Source: Pyrinomonadaceae bacterium (GTDB taxonomy: Bacteria > Acidobacteriota > Blastocatellia > Pyrinomonadales > Pyrinomonadaceae). Taken from it: a DNA stretch of 64,000 bases. Numbering within the stretch: the first letter of the stretch is position 1; each line of letters begins with the position of its first letter. The position numbers and the translations under genes were made by a program. This document shows positions 42,033-50,308 of this stretch, piece by piece. The notes under the pieces are model-generated. The model ran no database searches, was not told the origin of the DNA, and saw nothing but the letters and a program-made list of their open reading frames with translations. The DNA lies in NCBI GenBank assembly GCA_019694395.1, contig JAIBCC010000009.1, positions 1-64,000 on the forward strand. Reading direction: 5' to 3'.

Positions 42033-43475
42033 ATGAAAAGAAATCTTCTCAAATTCTTGCTTTTAATCACAATTATTTTTCTGCCTACCTGGGCAAAATC
42101 CGTTTTTGCCTGTCAATGTTATGGATTACCAACTCCATATCAAGCATTTAAAGAATCAAATGTAGTTTTTACAGGCAAGGTTGAAGAGATATTGGATTCA
42201 GAAGGCAATAAAGTAGAGGATGAGGAAAAAAGAAGAGAAAACGGAGAAATATTTGAAGGATACAGATTTTATCGTTTTGCGGTTGATGAATCATTTAAGG
42301 GAGATAAAAAACAAGAAGTAGTTATTGGATTGTCTCTAAATATGTGCCAGTTTGGATTTAAGAAAGGAGACAATTTATTGGTTTATGCTTCTGAGGACGA
42401 AGGAAAATTATGGACAGGAACGTTTTGTTATCGAACAAAAGATATAAATGAAACTCAAGACGATATTCATTTTCTACGGGAAATTTTACAAAATAAGTCC
42501 GAACCGCGAATTTATGGCTCAGTGAGATTAGATAACGTAGGATTTAATCCTCCTCAATTAAAATTTGTTGAAGGCATAAAAATTGTTGCTCAAAGTCTAA
42601 AAGGAAAAAGAAAATACATAGCTTTTACCGATAAAAATGGTCTTTACAGATTCAACAAACTGCCAAATGGCACTTATATAGTTTCCCCTGAACTGCCGAA
42701 AAAATATACTCTTAGTTTTTGGCTTTACAAAGAAAAGATCAAACTTGTGTCGGAAGAAATATATGAACATTTAGGATATGAAGAATTTTGGGGGAAGTCG
42801 GCGTATGCGGATTTCCGGATTGCTTGGAATAATAAAGTTACCGGCAAAGTTTTAGACGCAGAAAGCAAACCATTGGAGCACGCAACAGTTAGGCTCATTC
42901 CTATTGACAAAATAGAGCAAATTAGTGAAAAGCCTTTGGAAGATGACGAATATTACAAACAATCTTTGTATCCAATTAACCCGCAAAGTAAAATTAGAGG
43001 TTATAAGATTTCTAATACTGCTCCAGGCAAATATATTTTGGCAGTTGAAATTTATGCTCCTTTTAGTGATGGTAAAGATAGATTCCGAATGTATTATCCA
43101 CAAACGACTGACCCAAAACAATCAAAAGTAATTACAATAGGAGAATTTGGCGAGCAAAGTATAGACATTAAATTACCTGCGGAATTTATCCTTCGGGAAA
43201 TTGAAGGCTCTTTTATTTGGCAAGATGGAACGCCTGTTAACGGGGGGTGGATTTTTCTGAAAAAAAATAACAGCCCTAAACTCGACGATAACTATCTTTA
43301 CGATAAGGAAAAAACCGAAGTGACTGGAAAGTTTAAGTTTAAGGTTTTTGAAAATACTGAATATTGGATTCATTCTGAGGTTGATTTGTTCAAGGCAAAA
43401 CCAATTAAGGTTAAAGTCGGAAAAAGCAATGAGCTAATAAAGATTAGTATTTCAACAACAGACAATAATCAATGA
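42033..43475 (+). CDS. Secreted protein with N-terminal NTR/TIMP-like domain and beta-sandwich repeats
   Basis: 480 residues. Signal peptide (~1-26) is cut just before CQCYGLPTPYQAFKESNVVF; the mature N-terminal Cys-x-Cys and the following AFKESNVVFTGKV strand are typical of NTR/TIMP-like domains. Two carboxypeptidase-regulatory-like sandwiches follow (IYGSVRLDNVGF...GTYIVSPEL; KVTGKVLDAESKPLEHATV). The ATG at 42033 has CAGGAG 7 nt upstream; ATG 42030 is also possible. The gene is flanked by ~35 bp direct repeats and is AT-rich. Role unknown; a protease-inhibitor-like fold is inference. Confidence 0.75.
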   Translation: MKRNLLKFLLLITIIFLPTWAKSVFACQCYGLPTPYQAFKESNVVFTGKVEEILDSEGNKVEDEEKRRENGEIFEGYRFYRFAVDESFKGDKKQEVVIGLSLNMCQFGFKKGDNLLVYASEDEGKLWTGTFCYRTKDINETQDDIHFLREILQNKSEPRIYGSVRLDNVGFNPPQLKFVEGIKIVAQSLKGKRKYIAFTDKNGLYRFNKLPNGTYIVSPELPKKYTLSFWLYKEKIKLVSEEIYEHLGYEEFWGKSAYADFRIAWNNKVTGKVLDAESKPLEHATVRLIPIDKIEQISEKPLEDDEYYKQSLYPINPQSKIRGYKISNTAPGKYILAVEIYAPFSDGKDRFRMYYPQTTDPKQSKVITIGEFGEQSIDIKLPAEFILREIEGSFIWQDGTPVNGGWIFLKKNNSPKLDDNYLYDKEKTEVTGKFKFKVFENTEYWIHSEVDLFKAKPIKVKVGKSNELIKISISTTDNNQ

Positions 43476-43489
43476 TGTTGATTCTCTCA

Positions 43490-43525
43490 AAATTTGAACT
43501 AATTCCATTTTCAAATTAAAATCAA
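43490..43525. repeat. Direct repeat, right copy
   Basis: AAAATTTGAACTAATTCCAT... matches 41914-41948 over ~35 bp. It lies 15 bp after the NTR-like gene and 42 bp before the HMG-CoA reductase start. Confidence 0.8.
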
Positions 43526-43566
43526 CGCAAGGTCAATCAAATCTAACACTAAAGGATAAAAAAACT

Positions 43567-45123
43567 ATGGCTTTCTTTCCGATTCCGAGTATGCTTTTGC
43601 GGCAACTCTACACCTTTAACAGTCTGAAAAATACCGAAAACGGTGTGCAGTTTGCCATCAAAAATCGTTTGACGGACGTTGAATTTTCCGAACTCAAATC
43701 AGTTTCGATCAACGGCGGAGAAATCCCGAAAGGCAAAATCTCTTTTGATCTAGGCGATGGAAATGTCATTTCTGCCGATGCGATTACGGATTCAAATCCG
43801 ATTCCATTTCCGCTCAGAAAAGTTGTTTTGGTCAATATTGCCAACGGAAATTTGCCGACCGGAAAGCATAAGCTCGAAATTGCGGTCAAAGCGAAAGGTT
43901 ACGGCTCATTAAAGTTTGATGTCGAAGACGCAATCGCAGAAATTGAGCGGTTGGAAGTGCGAATTCCGCGCGGTGATGACGATGATTACTCGGAAAGTGC
44001 CATTAAAACCCGTCAGGAATTTGTCGAAAAATTTACTGGCGCAGAACTTGATCACATCAAAAATTATTCCTTTGATCCGCACATTTTGTCAGGAAATATT
44101 GAACATTTTACCGGTGTCGCGCAGATTCCGATTGGTTTTGCTGGACCGATAAAGGTCAACGGCGAATTTGCAACGGGCGAATATGTTGTGCCGATGGCGA
44201 CCACCGAAGGAACACTGGTTGCCAGCTACAATCGCGGCATCAAAGTGCTGAATTTGTCGGGCGGAGTGAAAACAACCGTAGTTGCCGACGCGATGCAGCG
44301 CGCTCCGGTTTTTGTTTTTGAAGACGCACGGGAAGGTCGAAAATTCGTTTCGTGGGTGTTAGATCATTACGACAAAATTAAAGAGGAAGCCGAAGCGACC
44401 TCAAGCGTCGCGAAGCTCAAAGACATTGATTTCTACACGGCAAACAAATTCGTTTACGCCCGTTTTAATTACACAACGGGCGATGCGGCGGGGCAAAACA
44501 TGGTCGGACGCGCTACTTTTGCGGCTTGCGGTTGGATCATTGACGCTTACGAAAAAGACAAGATCAAACATTTTTATCTGGAATCAAATTTTGCAACTGA
44601 CAAAAAAGCTTCGCAGGTCAACATTATGCGGACTCGCGGCAAGCGAGTGACGGCAGAAGTTACGATTCCGCGCAATGTTTTGATCGAACATATGCGGGTT
44701 GAGCCGGAATCGCTCGCCTATCACTGGGGCGTAGCGGGAATCGGTTCGCTTCTCTCAGGCGCAAACAATAACGGTTGCCATTCTGCCAATGGAATTACGG
44801 CGATTTTTATTGCCACCGGACAGGATGTCGCCAATGTTTCCGAATCTTCGGCAGGCGTTGTTTATGTTGAACTCACGCCCGAAAAAGATTTATATATTTC
44901 GATTACGATTCCGTCTTTGATCGTGGCGACTTACGGCGGCGGAACAGGTTTGGCAACACAAAAAGAATGTCTGGAAATTTTAGGCTGCTACGGACGCGGC
45001 GGCGTGAATAAATTAGCCGAAATCATCGCCGGAGTTGTTCTGGCTGGTGAAATCTCTCTGGCTTCGGCAATTTCTTCAAGTGATTGGGTTTCAAGCCACG
45101 AAAAATACGGACGGAATAGGTAA
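43567..45123 (+). CDS. Hydroxymethylglutaryl-CoA reductase with an extra N-terminal domain
   Basis: 518 residues. The catalytic part (~130-518) reduces HMG-CoA to mevalonate: IPIGFAGPIKVNGE, PMATTEGTLVASYNRG with Glu214, GDAAGQNMVGRATFAACG, GQDVANVSESSAG (Asp), GGGTGLATQKECLEILG and C-terminal SSHEKYGRNR (His511). The eukaryote-like class I pattern fits best. Residues 1-125 are not part of standard HMGR and form a beta-rich domain (NGVQFAIKNRLTDVEF, INGGEIPKGKISFDLG, NGNLPTGKHKLEIAV) that recalls DUF6379/C-glycoside-deglycosidase beta subunits. AAGGA precedes the ATG. No other mevalonate gene is in the window. Confidence 0.92.
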   Translation: MAFFPIPSMLLRQLYTFNSLKNTENGVQFAIKNRLTDVEFSELKSVSINGGEIPKGKISFDLGDGNVISADAITDSNPIPFPLRKVVLVNIANGNLPTGKHKLEIAVKAKGYGSLKFDVEDAIAEIERLEVRIPRGDDDDYSESAIKTRQEFVEKFTGAELDHIKNYSFDPHILSGNIEHFTGVAQIPIGFAGPIKVNGEFATGEYVVPMATTEGTLVASYNRGIKVLNLSGGVKTTVVADAMQRAPVFVFEDAREGRKFVSWVLDHYDKIKEEAEATSSVAKLKDIDFYTANKFVYARFNYTTGDAAGQNMVGRATFAACGWIIDAYEKDKIKHFYLESNFATDKKASQVNIMRTRGKRVTAEVTIPRNVLIEHMRVEPESLAYHWGVAGIGSLLSGANNNGCHSANGITAIFIATGQDVANVSESSAGVVYVELTPEKDLYISITIPSLIVATYGGGTGLATQKECLEILGCYGRGGVNKLAEIIAGVVLAGEISLASAISSSDWVSSHEKYGRNR

Positions 45124-45129
45124 CTAGAT

Positions 45130-45213
45130 AGCCACAAAAAGCACAGAAAACACAAAAATTAGAATATTGAAGTTGATTTTAAAGTTTTTGTGCCTTTTGT
45201 GCTTTTTGTGGCT
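45130..45213. repeat. Periodic hairpin, 'GCCACAAAAAGCACAG' type
   Basis: Left arm AGCCACAAAAAGCACAGAAA and on. Right arm TTTTTGTGCCTTTTGTGCTT continuing TTTGTGGCT. The stem is long and imperfect, and the loop is AT-rich, ~25 nt. It lies between HMG-CoA reductase and the convergent CWH-B gene. Confidence 0.85.
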
Positions 45214-45289
45214 GAACAAAAAAAGCGAGCGGCATTGGCACCGCTCTTGGCAGGTCTAAAATAGACGGGGATTGTTAGACGGGGGTAAA

Positions 45290-45553
45290 TTATCGCAAAA
45301 GGGTTTCTTGCGATATGTTTGGTGGATAATAAAATCTTTTGGTTGTTTTCATCTGCACAGCATCAAATTTTTGTCTTGCGCCGCAGTGCAGACAAGCGCG
45401 ATACGATTGTCTTCCGTTAGTGAACGGGCGGCTTAGATCTTTGTGCCAACATCCGAATAATTTGGCAAAAATTCCAATCTTTTTACCAAAAACTTCTTCG
45501 GTTTTATTAATAACTTGTTTGGCTATGTAATTCTGTTCTAAAACTGCTTGCAT
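45290..45553 (-). CDS. Small zinc-ribbon-like protein, 'CWH' family (paralogue B)
   Basis: 87 residues. Core KLFGCWHKDLSRPFTNG, then SYRACLHCGAR, then RFYYPP, with Cys35, His37, Cys54 and Cys57 in the same spacing as the paralogue at 33874. The N-terminal ~25 residues differ between the two. GAGGAAAAG precedes the ATG. Its leader holds a 6 bp hairpin GCCTGC/GCAGGC (45575-45598). The family is unrecognised; nucleic-acid or protein binding via zinc is a guess. Confidence 0.8.
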   Translation of the reverse strand: MQAVLEQNYIAKQVINKTEEVFGKKIGIFAKLFGCWHKDLSRPFTNGRQSYRACLHCGARQKFDAVQMKTTKRFYYPPNISQETLLR

Positions 45554-45598
45554 AATCTTTTCCTCATTAATCCAGCCTGCAAGAATTTAGACGCAGGC

Positions 45599-45854
45599 GG
45601 TTACTCTTTTTGCAGATTATTTTTAATAAAAAAAACTCTGCTTCTATTTATTCCCTTAATTCGCCAAATTCTTCCCAAAAGATTCAAAAAGCGATTCTAA
45701 ATCTAAATGGCTTTTTTACGGCTTTTGTTACAAAAAAAGTATTCATCCGCTTTTATTCGCCACTTTTTTGAACGAAAAGTCTCAATTATCTTGCAAAATT
45801 TTGTAGAATTATTGCGGTTTTGGTAATTTGGTTAATGGCAGAGGACATAAAAAT
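45599..45854. other. Intergenic region, no gene seen
   Basis: A 300 bp divergent gap between the CWH-B and ppk2 genes. It is AT-rich with several T and A tracts that could hold promoters for both genes, but I cannot fix -10/-35 boxes with confidence. Confidence 0.4.
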
Positions 45855-46724
45855 ATGACAATAAAAGAGTTTTGGGTGGCAGAAGGTAAAAAACTTAATT
45901 TGAAGAAGCATAAGCCCGGTTGGACGGGCGATTATAAAACCAAGGAAGATGCAGTTGCCGATTTGCAAAAAAATATAGAACGATTGGCAAAGCTGCAAGA
46001 CATTTTGTATGCCCAAAATCATCACGCTTTATTGATAATTATTCAGGCTTTGGACGCGGCGGGAAAGGACGGTTTGATTAAACACGTAATGACGGGGTTG
46101 AATCCGCAGGGCTGTCAGGTCTTTTCCTTCAAAGCACCTTCGGCAGAAGAACTTGACCACGATTTTCTCTGGCGTGCCTCAAAATCTTTGCCCGAACGCG
46201 GACGGCTCGGAATTTTTAATCGTTCATATTATGAAGAAGTTTTAGTCGTGCGGGTGCATCCAAATTTCCTGCAAAATCAACCACTTCCGACCAAAGTCAA
46301 AAATGACAAAAAGGTTTGGGATAAACGATTTGACGACATCCGTAATTTTGAAAAATATCTGACGCGCAACGGTATCCACGTTCTCAAATTTTTCCTTAAT
46401 GTTTCCAAAGACGAGCAGAAAAAGCGGTTTTTGGAAAGAATTGATACACCCGAAAAAAATTGGAAGTTTTCTGCTCAGGACATTAAAGAACGCGGATTTT
46501 GGGAAGATTACCAAAAGGTTTATGCCGAAGCGATGGAAGCAACTTCGACCGAAAAATCTCCGTGGTATGTGATTCCGGCGGATAACAAATGGTTCACGCG
46601 TGTTGCTGTTTCCGAAATTATTTGTCAGAAATTAGAATCTTTGAAATTGCAATATCCCGAATTAACCGATGCTCAAAAAGCGGAATTAGCTGAATGCAAA
46701 AAGATGTTAGAAAGTGAGAGTTAA
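45855..46724 (+). CDS. ppk2: Polyphosphate kinase 2 (polyphosphate:nucleotide phosphotransferase)
   Basis: 289 residues from ATG 45855; an in-frame start at 45828 is less like the family. Walker A is IIQALDAAGKDGLIKHVMTG (~63-82), followed by GRLGIFNRSYYEEVLVVRVH (lid/base region) and WYVIPADNKWFTRVAVSEII. Enzymes of this class move phosphate between polyphosphate and nucleotides. It is convergent with, and overlaps by 4 bp, the exopolyphosphatase gene. Synthesis and breakdown of polyphosphate are therefore encoded tail to tail. Confidence 0.94.
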   Translation: MTIKEFWVAEGKKLNLKKHKPGWTGDYKTKEDAVADLQKNIERLAKLQDILYAQNHHALLIIIQALDAAGKDGLIKHVMTGLNPQGCQVFSFKAPSAEELDHDFLWRASKSLPERGRLGIFNRSYYEEVLVVRVHPNFLQNQPLPTKVKNDKKVWDKRFDDIRNFEKYLTRNGIHVLKFFLNVSKDEQKKRFLERIDTPEKNWKFSAQDIKERGFWEDYQKVYAEAMEATSTEKSPWYVIPADNKWFTRVAVSEIICQKLESLKLQYPELTDAQKAELAECKKMLESES

Positions 46725-48247
46725 GTTAAACTCAAACTGCAATTAAAAGATTGTTCAAACATATCTTTTTTCAATTCAAAGGTTTCGCGTTCGCGTTCAG
46801 TATCTTTTTCACTTATTATCTCAAGGGTTAAATTGCGTCCTTTGCGGCTGAATCGGATGTCTTTAACCCGGCATTCATAACTGCGGTCAAGCGCGTCTGA
46901 GATCCGTAAAATTGCACTGAGTTTCCAGACCAAATCACGATCCTTTTCGCTCAAAGCCATAAACTCAGGATGTTTATCTCTGGGAAAGCTCCCGCGATGA
47001 TAGCGTGCAATATTGGCGATAATTTGCTTTTCGGCTTCAGAAAACCCCGTAATTTCCGAATGTTTGATGAGATAAAAAGAATGTTTATGATGAGAGTCGT
47101 GCGAGATGTGAAAACCGACATCGTGCAGCAAAGCGGCAGCGGAAAGCAAAGTGCGCTGATGCCGTTCAAATTTATAAGTTAAAGCCAATGAATCAAAGAT
47201 CTTTTCGGCTAAACCGGCAACTTGCAAAGCGTGTTTTTCTTCGTAACCGTAGCGTCTGCCGATGGCAAAAACCCCGCGCAAATTTCTATCTTGAACATCA
47301 GGCACGGGCGGCAAGTTTTCGGTTTCGATTTCACGCAAATAATCAATGATAACCCCTTCCCGAAGCGCAAAATTGCACGGCTGAACGGTTTGAATTTTCA
47401 ATGCCCGCATCACGCCTTCGAGGATTTGTCCGCCCGCCACAATTACTTCGGCACGATTCGGAGAAATATCCGGCAATTTTCCACGTTCTTCAAGCGGAAG
47501 TTTTGCCAGATTTTGATTTAATTTAACTAAATTCTTGTAATTTAATTCTGCGTATTTATTTGCCAGATTTGAGATTAGAAAACTACTCAGCGAAGCCAAA
47601 TTTAAAATAGTTCCCGAAGTTCCGGTCGAAATCTGCCATTTTTTATTTTTTAATTCGCGGGTCGGACGTTCCAATGCCGATGAAATTTCTGCCCGAAGTG
47701 TTTTTAATTCTTTTTCTTTCGGTGGATTTCCAAACAAAAATCTGTTGGTCAGGCTGACCGAACCAAGTTTCATTGAATAAAGATATTCTGGATAACCGTC
47801 CTGCATCAGACTAAGTTCGGTTGAACCGCCGCCGATGTCAATATTTAATAAAAGACCTCTTCGTTTTCCGGCATTTTGAACTGACGCGATTCCAATTAAA
47901 CGGGCTTCTTCGATAGAGGACAAAACTTCAACCCGGACGCCTGTTTTCTTTTCAATTTCTTCTACAAATTCGTTTGAGTTATCGGCTTCGCGCACGGATG
48001 CAGTCGCCACTGCAATGATCTTATTGACGTTGCGGCTTTCCGCAATCGAACGAAATTTAGCGATTGCCTCGGCACTTTTTTGAATCGCTTCGGCAGGAAT
48101 AAAACGTAATTTTAATGTTTCGCCAAGCCTGACGCGTTCGCGCTCCTGTAAGATAACGGTAAAAGAGTCGCTGGCGGCAGCTTCGATTATTGCGAGTTTG
48201 ATGGAATTTGAACCGATGTCTATGGCGGCAAGTTTTTGAGTTTTCAT
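46721..48247 (-). CDS. ppx: Exopolyphosphatase / pppGpp phosphatase with HD-type C-terminal domain
   Basis: 508 residues from ATG 48247 (an upstream TTG is in frame). The actin-like fold shows LAAIDIGSNSIKLAIIE (phosphate 1), LLNIDIGGGSTELSLM (phosphate 2) and VATASVREADNSNEFV. The C-terminal half has an HD-like helical domain with AALLHDVGFHISHDSHHKHS. It cleaves terminal phosphates from polyphosphate and may act on pppGpp. The next gene is a divergent AraC-type regulator. Confidence 0.93.
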   Translation of the reverse strand: MKTQKLAAIDIGSNSIKLAIIEAAASDSFTVILQERERVRLGETLKLRFIPAEAIQKSAEAIAKFRSIAESRNVNKIIAVATASVREADNSNEFVEEIEKKTGVRVEVLSSIEEARLIGIASVQNAGKRRGLLLNIDIGGGSTELSLMQDGYPEYLYSMKLGSVSLTNRFLFGNPPKEKELKTLRAEISSALERPTRELKNKKWQISTGTSGTILNLASLSSFLISNLANKYAELNYKNLVKLNQNLAKLPLEERGKLPDISPNRAEVIVAGGQILEGVMRALKIQTVQPCNFALREGVIIDYLREIETENLPPVPDVQDRNLRGVFAIGRRYGYEEKHALQVAGLAEKIFDSLALTYKFERHQRTLLSAAALLHDVGFHISHDSHHKHSFYLIKHSEITGFSEAEKQIIANIARYHRGSFPRDKHPEFMALSEKDRDLVWKLSAILRISDALDRSYECRVKDIRFSRKGRNLTLEIISEKDTERERETFELKKDMFEQSFNCSLSLT

Positions 48248-48483
48248 TTGAAACAAATTATACAGACAAACTTTTAATCAAGTCATCTTTGCTTTACAAA
48301 AAATTACAATGAATATTCGGGCAAAAAATTATAATAAGAACTGAAAAATCTCTCCTATTAAAAATTTCAAATTATTTCAGATAAGTTTGGTCATAAAGTC
48401 TGTATAAACACTAATTAGGTTGTGCGCAAGAACATTATTGGACTGTGCGAATCAATTTCTTAAGTTCGTCAGGGAATAAAAAA

Positions 48484-49341
48484 ATGAGAACAATCGAGAC
48501 ATTTTGCGCTGAAAAAAAAGATATCTGGATTTGGCTGGATCGTTTTGGCGAGGCAAAAATTAATTACGATCCGTCAACTCCGCATCGTCACGATTTTTAT
48601 GAGATCCTTTTTTTTGAGAAAGGAGACGGAATTCATTTAGTTGACTTCGCTGAATTTCCCATTAGATCAAATAGCTGCTATTTTCTGTTCCCGCATCAGG
48701 TTCATTCTTTTAAACATTTTTCCAAACCAAAAGGCTGCGTCATCCGATGCTATGAGGAAGGATTGTTTTCCTCCCAACTTAATGCTCTGATTTTGAGTTT
48801 GTCTTTCTCAGCTAAAAGTCCGACTATTTTTGAAGATGACGCGCAAAAATTCGCGGATGTTATGCAGTTATTAAATCCGTTGCAGCATCTGTTACAAAAA
48901 TACCCGAACACAACGAACCATATTATTTTGCATCTTTTTCAATCTTTTTTATTGTATTTGTTGGAAATCAGCGGAATTTCTCAGGATTTTGCCAAACACT
49001 CAAAAAATACGAACTTAATAGTTAAATTTTTGCAGTTAGTAGAGAATAATTTTTTTACCGCGCATACCGTTAAAGAATATGCAGAAGAATTATTGACAAC
49101 TGAGCGCAAAATATCTTCGGCAACTCAGCATTATTTGGGGTTAAATCCGCTACAGGTAATTCATAACCGCATTTTGCTTGAAGCCAAACGGCTGATGCTT
49201 TATGAAAACCAATCGCAAAAAGAAATTGCATTTAAACTCGGATTTGATTCATCGGACAAGTATTCGCATTTTATTAAAAACAAAACAGGTTTAGCCCCAA
49301 CCGAGATAAAAAAAGAAATTGGAAAAATCCACAAACTATAA
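48484..49341 (+). CDS. AraC family transcriptional regulator
   Basis: 285 residues from ATG 48484 with AGGGAA upstream. N-terminal cupin sensor (~25-110; THPRH-like TPHRHDFYEILFFEKGDG, FLFPHQVHSF) and C-terminal double helix-turn-helix (~185-280; VKEYAEELLTTERKISSATQ, then LMLYENQSQKEIAFKLGFDS and FIKNKTGLAPTEIKKEI). It would bind DNA in response to a small ligand. No clustered metabolic target is visible; ppx is divergent and SixA is downstream. Confidence 0.92.
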   Translation: MRTIETFCAEKKDIWIWLDRFGEAKINYDPSTPHRHDFYEILFFEKGDGIHLVDFAEFPIRSNSCYFLFPHQVHSFKHFSKPKGCVIRCYEEGLFSSQLNALILSLSFSAKSPTIFEDDAQKFADVMQLLNPLQHLLQKYPNTTNHIILHLFQSFLLYLLEISGISQDFAKHSKNTNLIVKFLQLVENNFFTAHTVKEYAEELLTTERKISSATQHYLGLNPLQVIHNRILLEAKRLMLYENQSQKEIAFKLGFDSSDKYSHFIKNKTGLAPTEIKKEIGKIHKL

Positions 49342-49451
49342 ACCTAAATTATCAATAAAATCCTAGATGAGTAATATGTGTTTATGATATTTTAATAACA
49401 AGCATAATAATCAGTTATAAAATTATTTGCAGATTTTTATGTTTTATAAGA

Positions 49452-49637
49452 AAAGTTTCTGAGGTCTTTTATAGACTGAGAAATTTTACTTATTAAAAAT
49501 GTGTTTTTTGATGTTGTCCTAGGAATTGACTTAATAGTTTAGCCTTAGGAGGTTTTCTTAAATAGCAGGAAACCTTTGAAGCCCCCCGACGTTAGCTTAT
49601 GTGTCTTTAAGTTCATAAGCAGCTGAGCAAAATTACA
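49452..49637 (+). ncRNA. Structured leader or small RNA upstream of sixA (candidate)
   Basis: The 296 bp gap 49342-49637 has no ORF but several hairpins: TTTCTGAGGTC...GACTGAGAAA (~49455-49485), AGGTTTTC...GGAAACCT (~49550-49577) and a perfect GCTTATG-N12-CATAAGC (~49594-49619) ending 19 bp before the ATG. A CCCCCC run lies between the last two. The arrangement looks like a 5' leader with alternative folds, but I cannot match it to a known riboswitch class. Confidence 0.4.
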
Positions 49638-50156
49638 ATGAAAACACTTTTAATAATGCGACACGCCAAGTCGAGCTGGGATAATCCCGATTGGTCTGAC
49701 TTTGAGCGACCGCTGAATAAACGAGGATTAAAAACTGCTCCATTTATGGGCAGTATAATTTACACAAATAATATTAGACCTGATTTGATAATCTCATCTC
49801 CTGCCAAACGAGCTAAACAGACTGCCGTTTTAGTCAAAGAAACTGCTCAAGTTGAGAAAGCGATTCAGTTTGAAGACAAAATTTATGAAGCAAGTGCTAC
49901 GACCTTACTTTATCTTGCTACTGAATTTTCGGATAAATACGAAACCATTTTAATCATTGGACATAATCCCGGAATTGAGGAATTTATTCGTCTCCTAACC
50001 GGAGATTATTGTTCAATGCCAACTGCTTCTTTAGCCAAAATTCTGGTGAATGTTGATAGTTGGCGGGAAATCGCTCTCAATAAAGGTTTTTTGGAAACCG
50101 TTTTTCGTCCGAAAGATTTAATGAATAATAACGAAGAAGAAGCATTTTCCACCTGA
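49638..50156 (+). CDS. sixA: SixA-type phosphohistidine phosphatase
   Basis: 172 residues. Histidine-phosphatase superfamily: LLIMRHAKSSWDNPDW (catalytic RHA; Arg8-His9), then DLIISSPAKRAKQTAVLV and LIIGHNPGIEEFIRLL (second His). SixA removes phosphate from phospho-His domains of sensor kinases or PTS proteins. Its position upstream of phoU-phoB-phoR suggests a link with phosphate signalling, as inference. ~150 bp with a Pho-box-like repeat follows. Confidence 0.92.
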   Translation: MKTLLIMRHAKSSWDNPDWSDFERPLNKRGLKTAPFMGSIIYTNNIRPDLIISSPAKRAKQTAVLVKETAQVEKAIQFEDKIYEASATTLLYLATEFSDKYETILIIGHNPGIEEFIRLLTGDYCSMPTASLAKILVNVDSWREIALNKGFLETVFRPKDLMNNNEEEAFST

Positions 50157-50187
50157 ACATTTCTACCGTTCCCCAATGCGGTCGCAT

Positions 50188-50220
50188 TGTTCACATCTTT
50201 GTAACATTCTGTTCACATCA
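50188..50220 (+). promoter_or_regulatory. Pho-box-like direct repeat upstream of phoU
   Basis: Three 7-mers, TGTTCAC (50188), TTGTAAC (50199) and TGTTCAC (50210), lie exactly 11 bp apart with AT-rich 4 nt spacers. PhoB-type regulators bind 7-mer direct repeats spaced by 4. It stands 89 bp before the phoU ATG and phoB lies two genes downstream, so autoregulation is likely. The sequence differs from the E. coli consensus. Confidence 0.65.
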
Positions 50221-50308
50221 ATTTAATTTTTGCGTTATACCTTTGAATTGTCTTTGAGGTATAGATGTCGCTTTGGTTTATTTGAGCTTTTGTTCTAAAT
50301 TCTAATTG

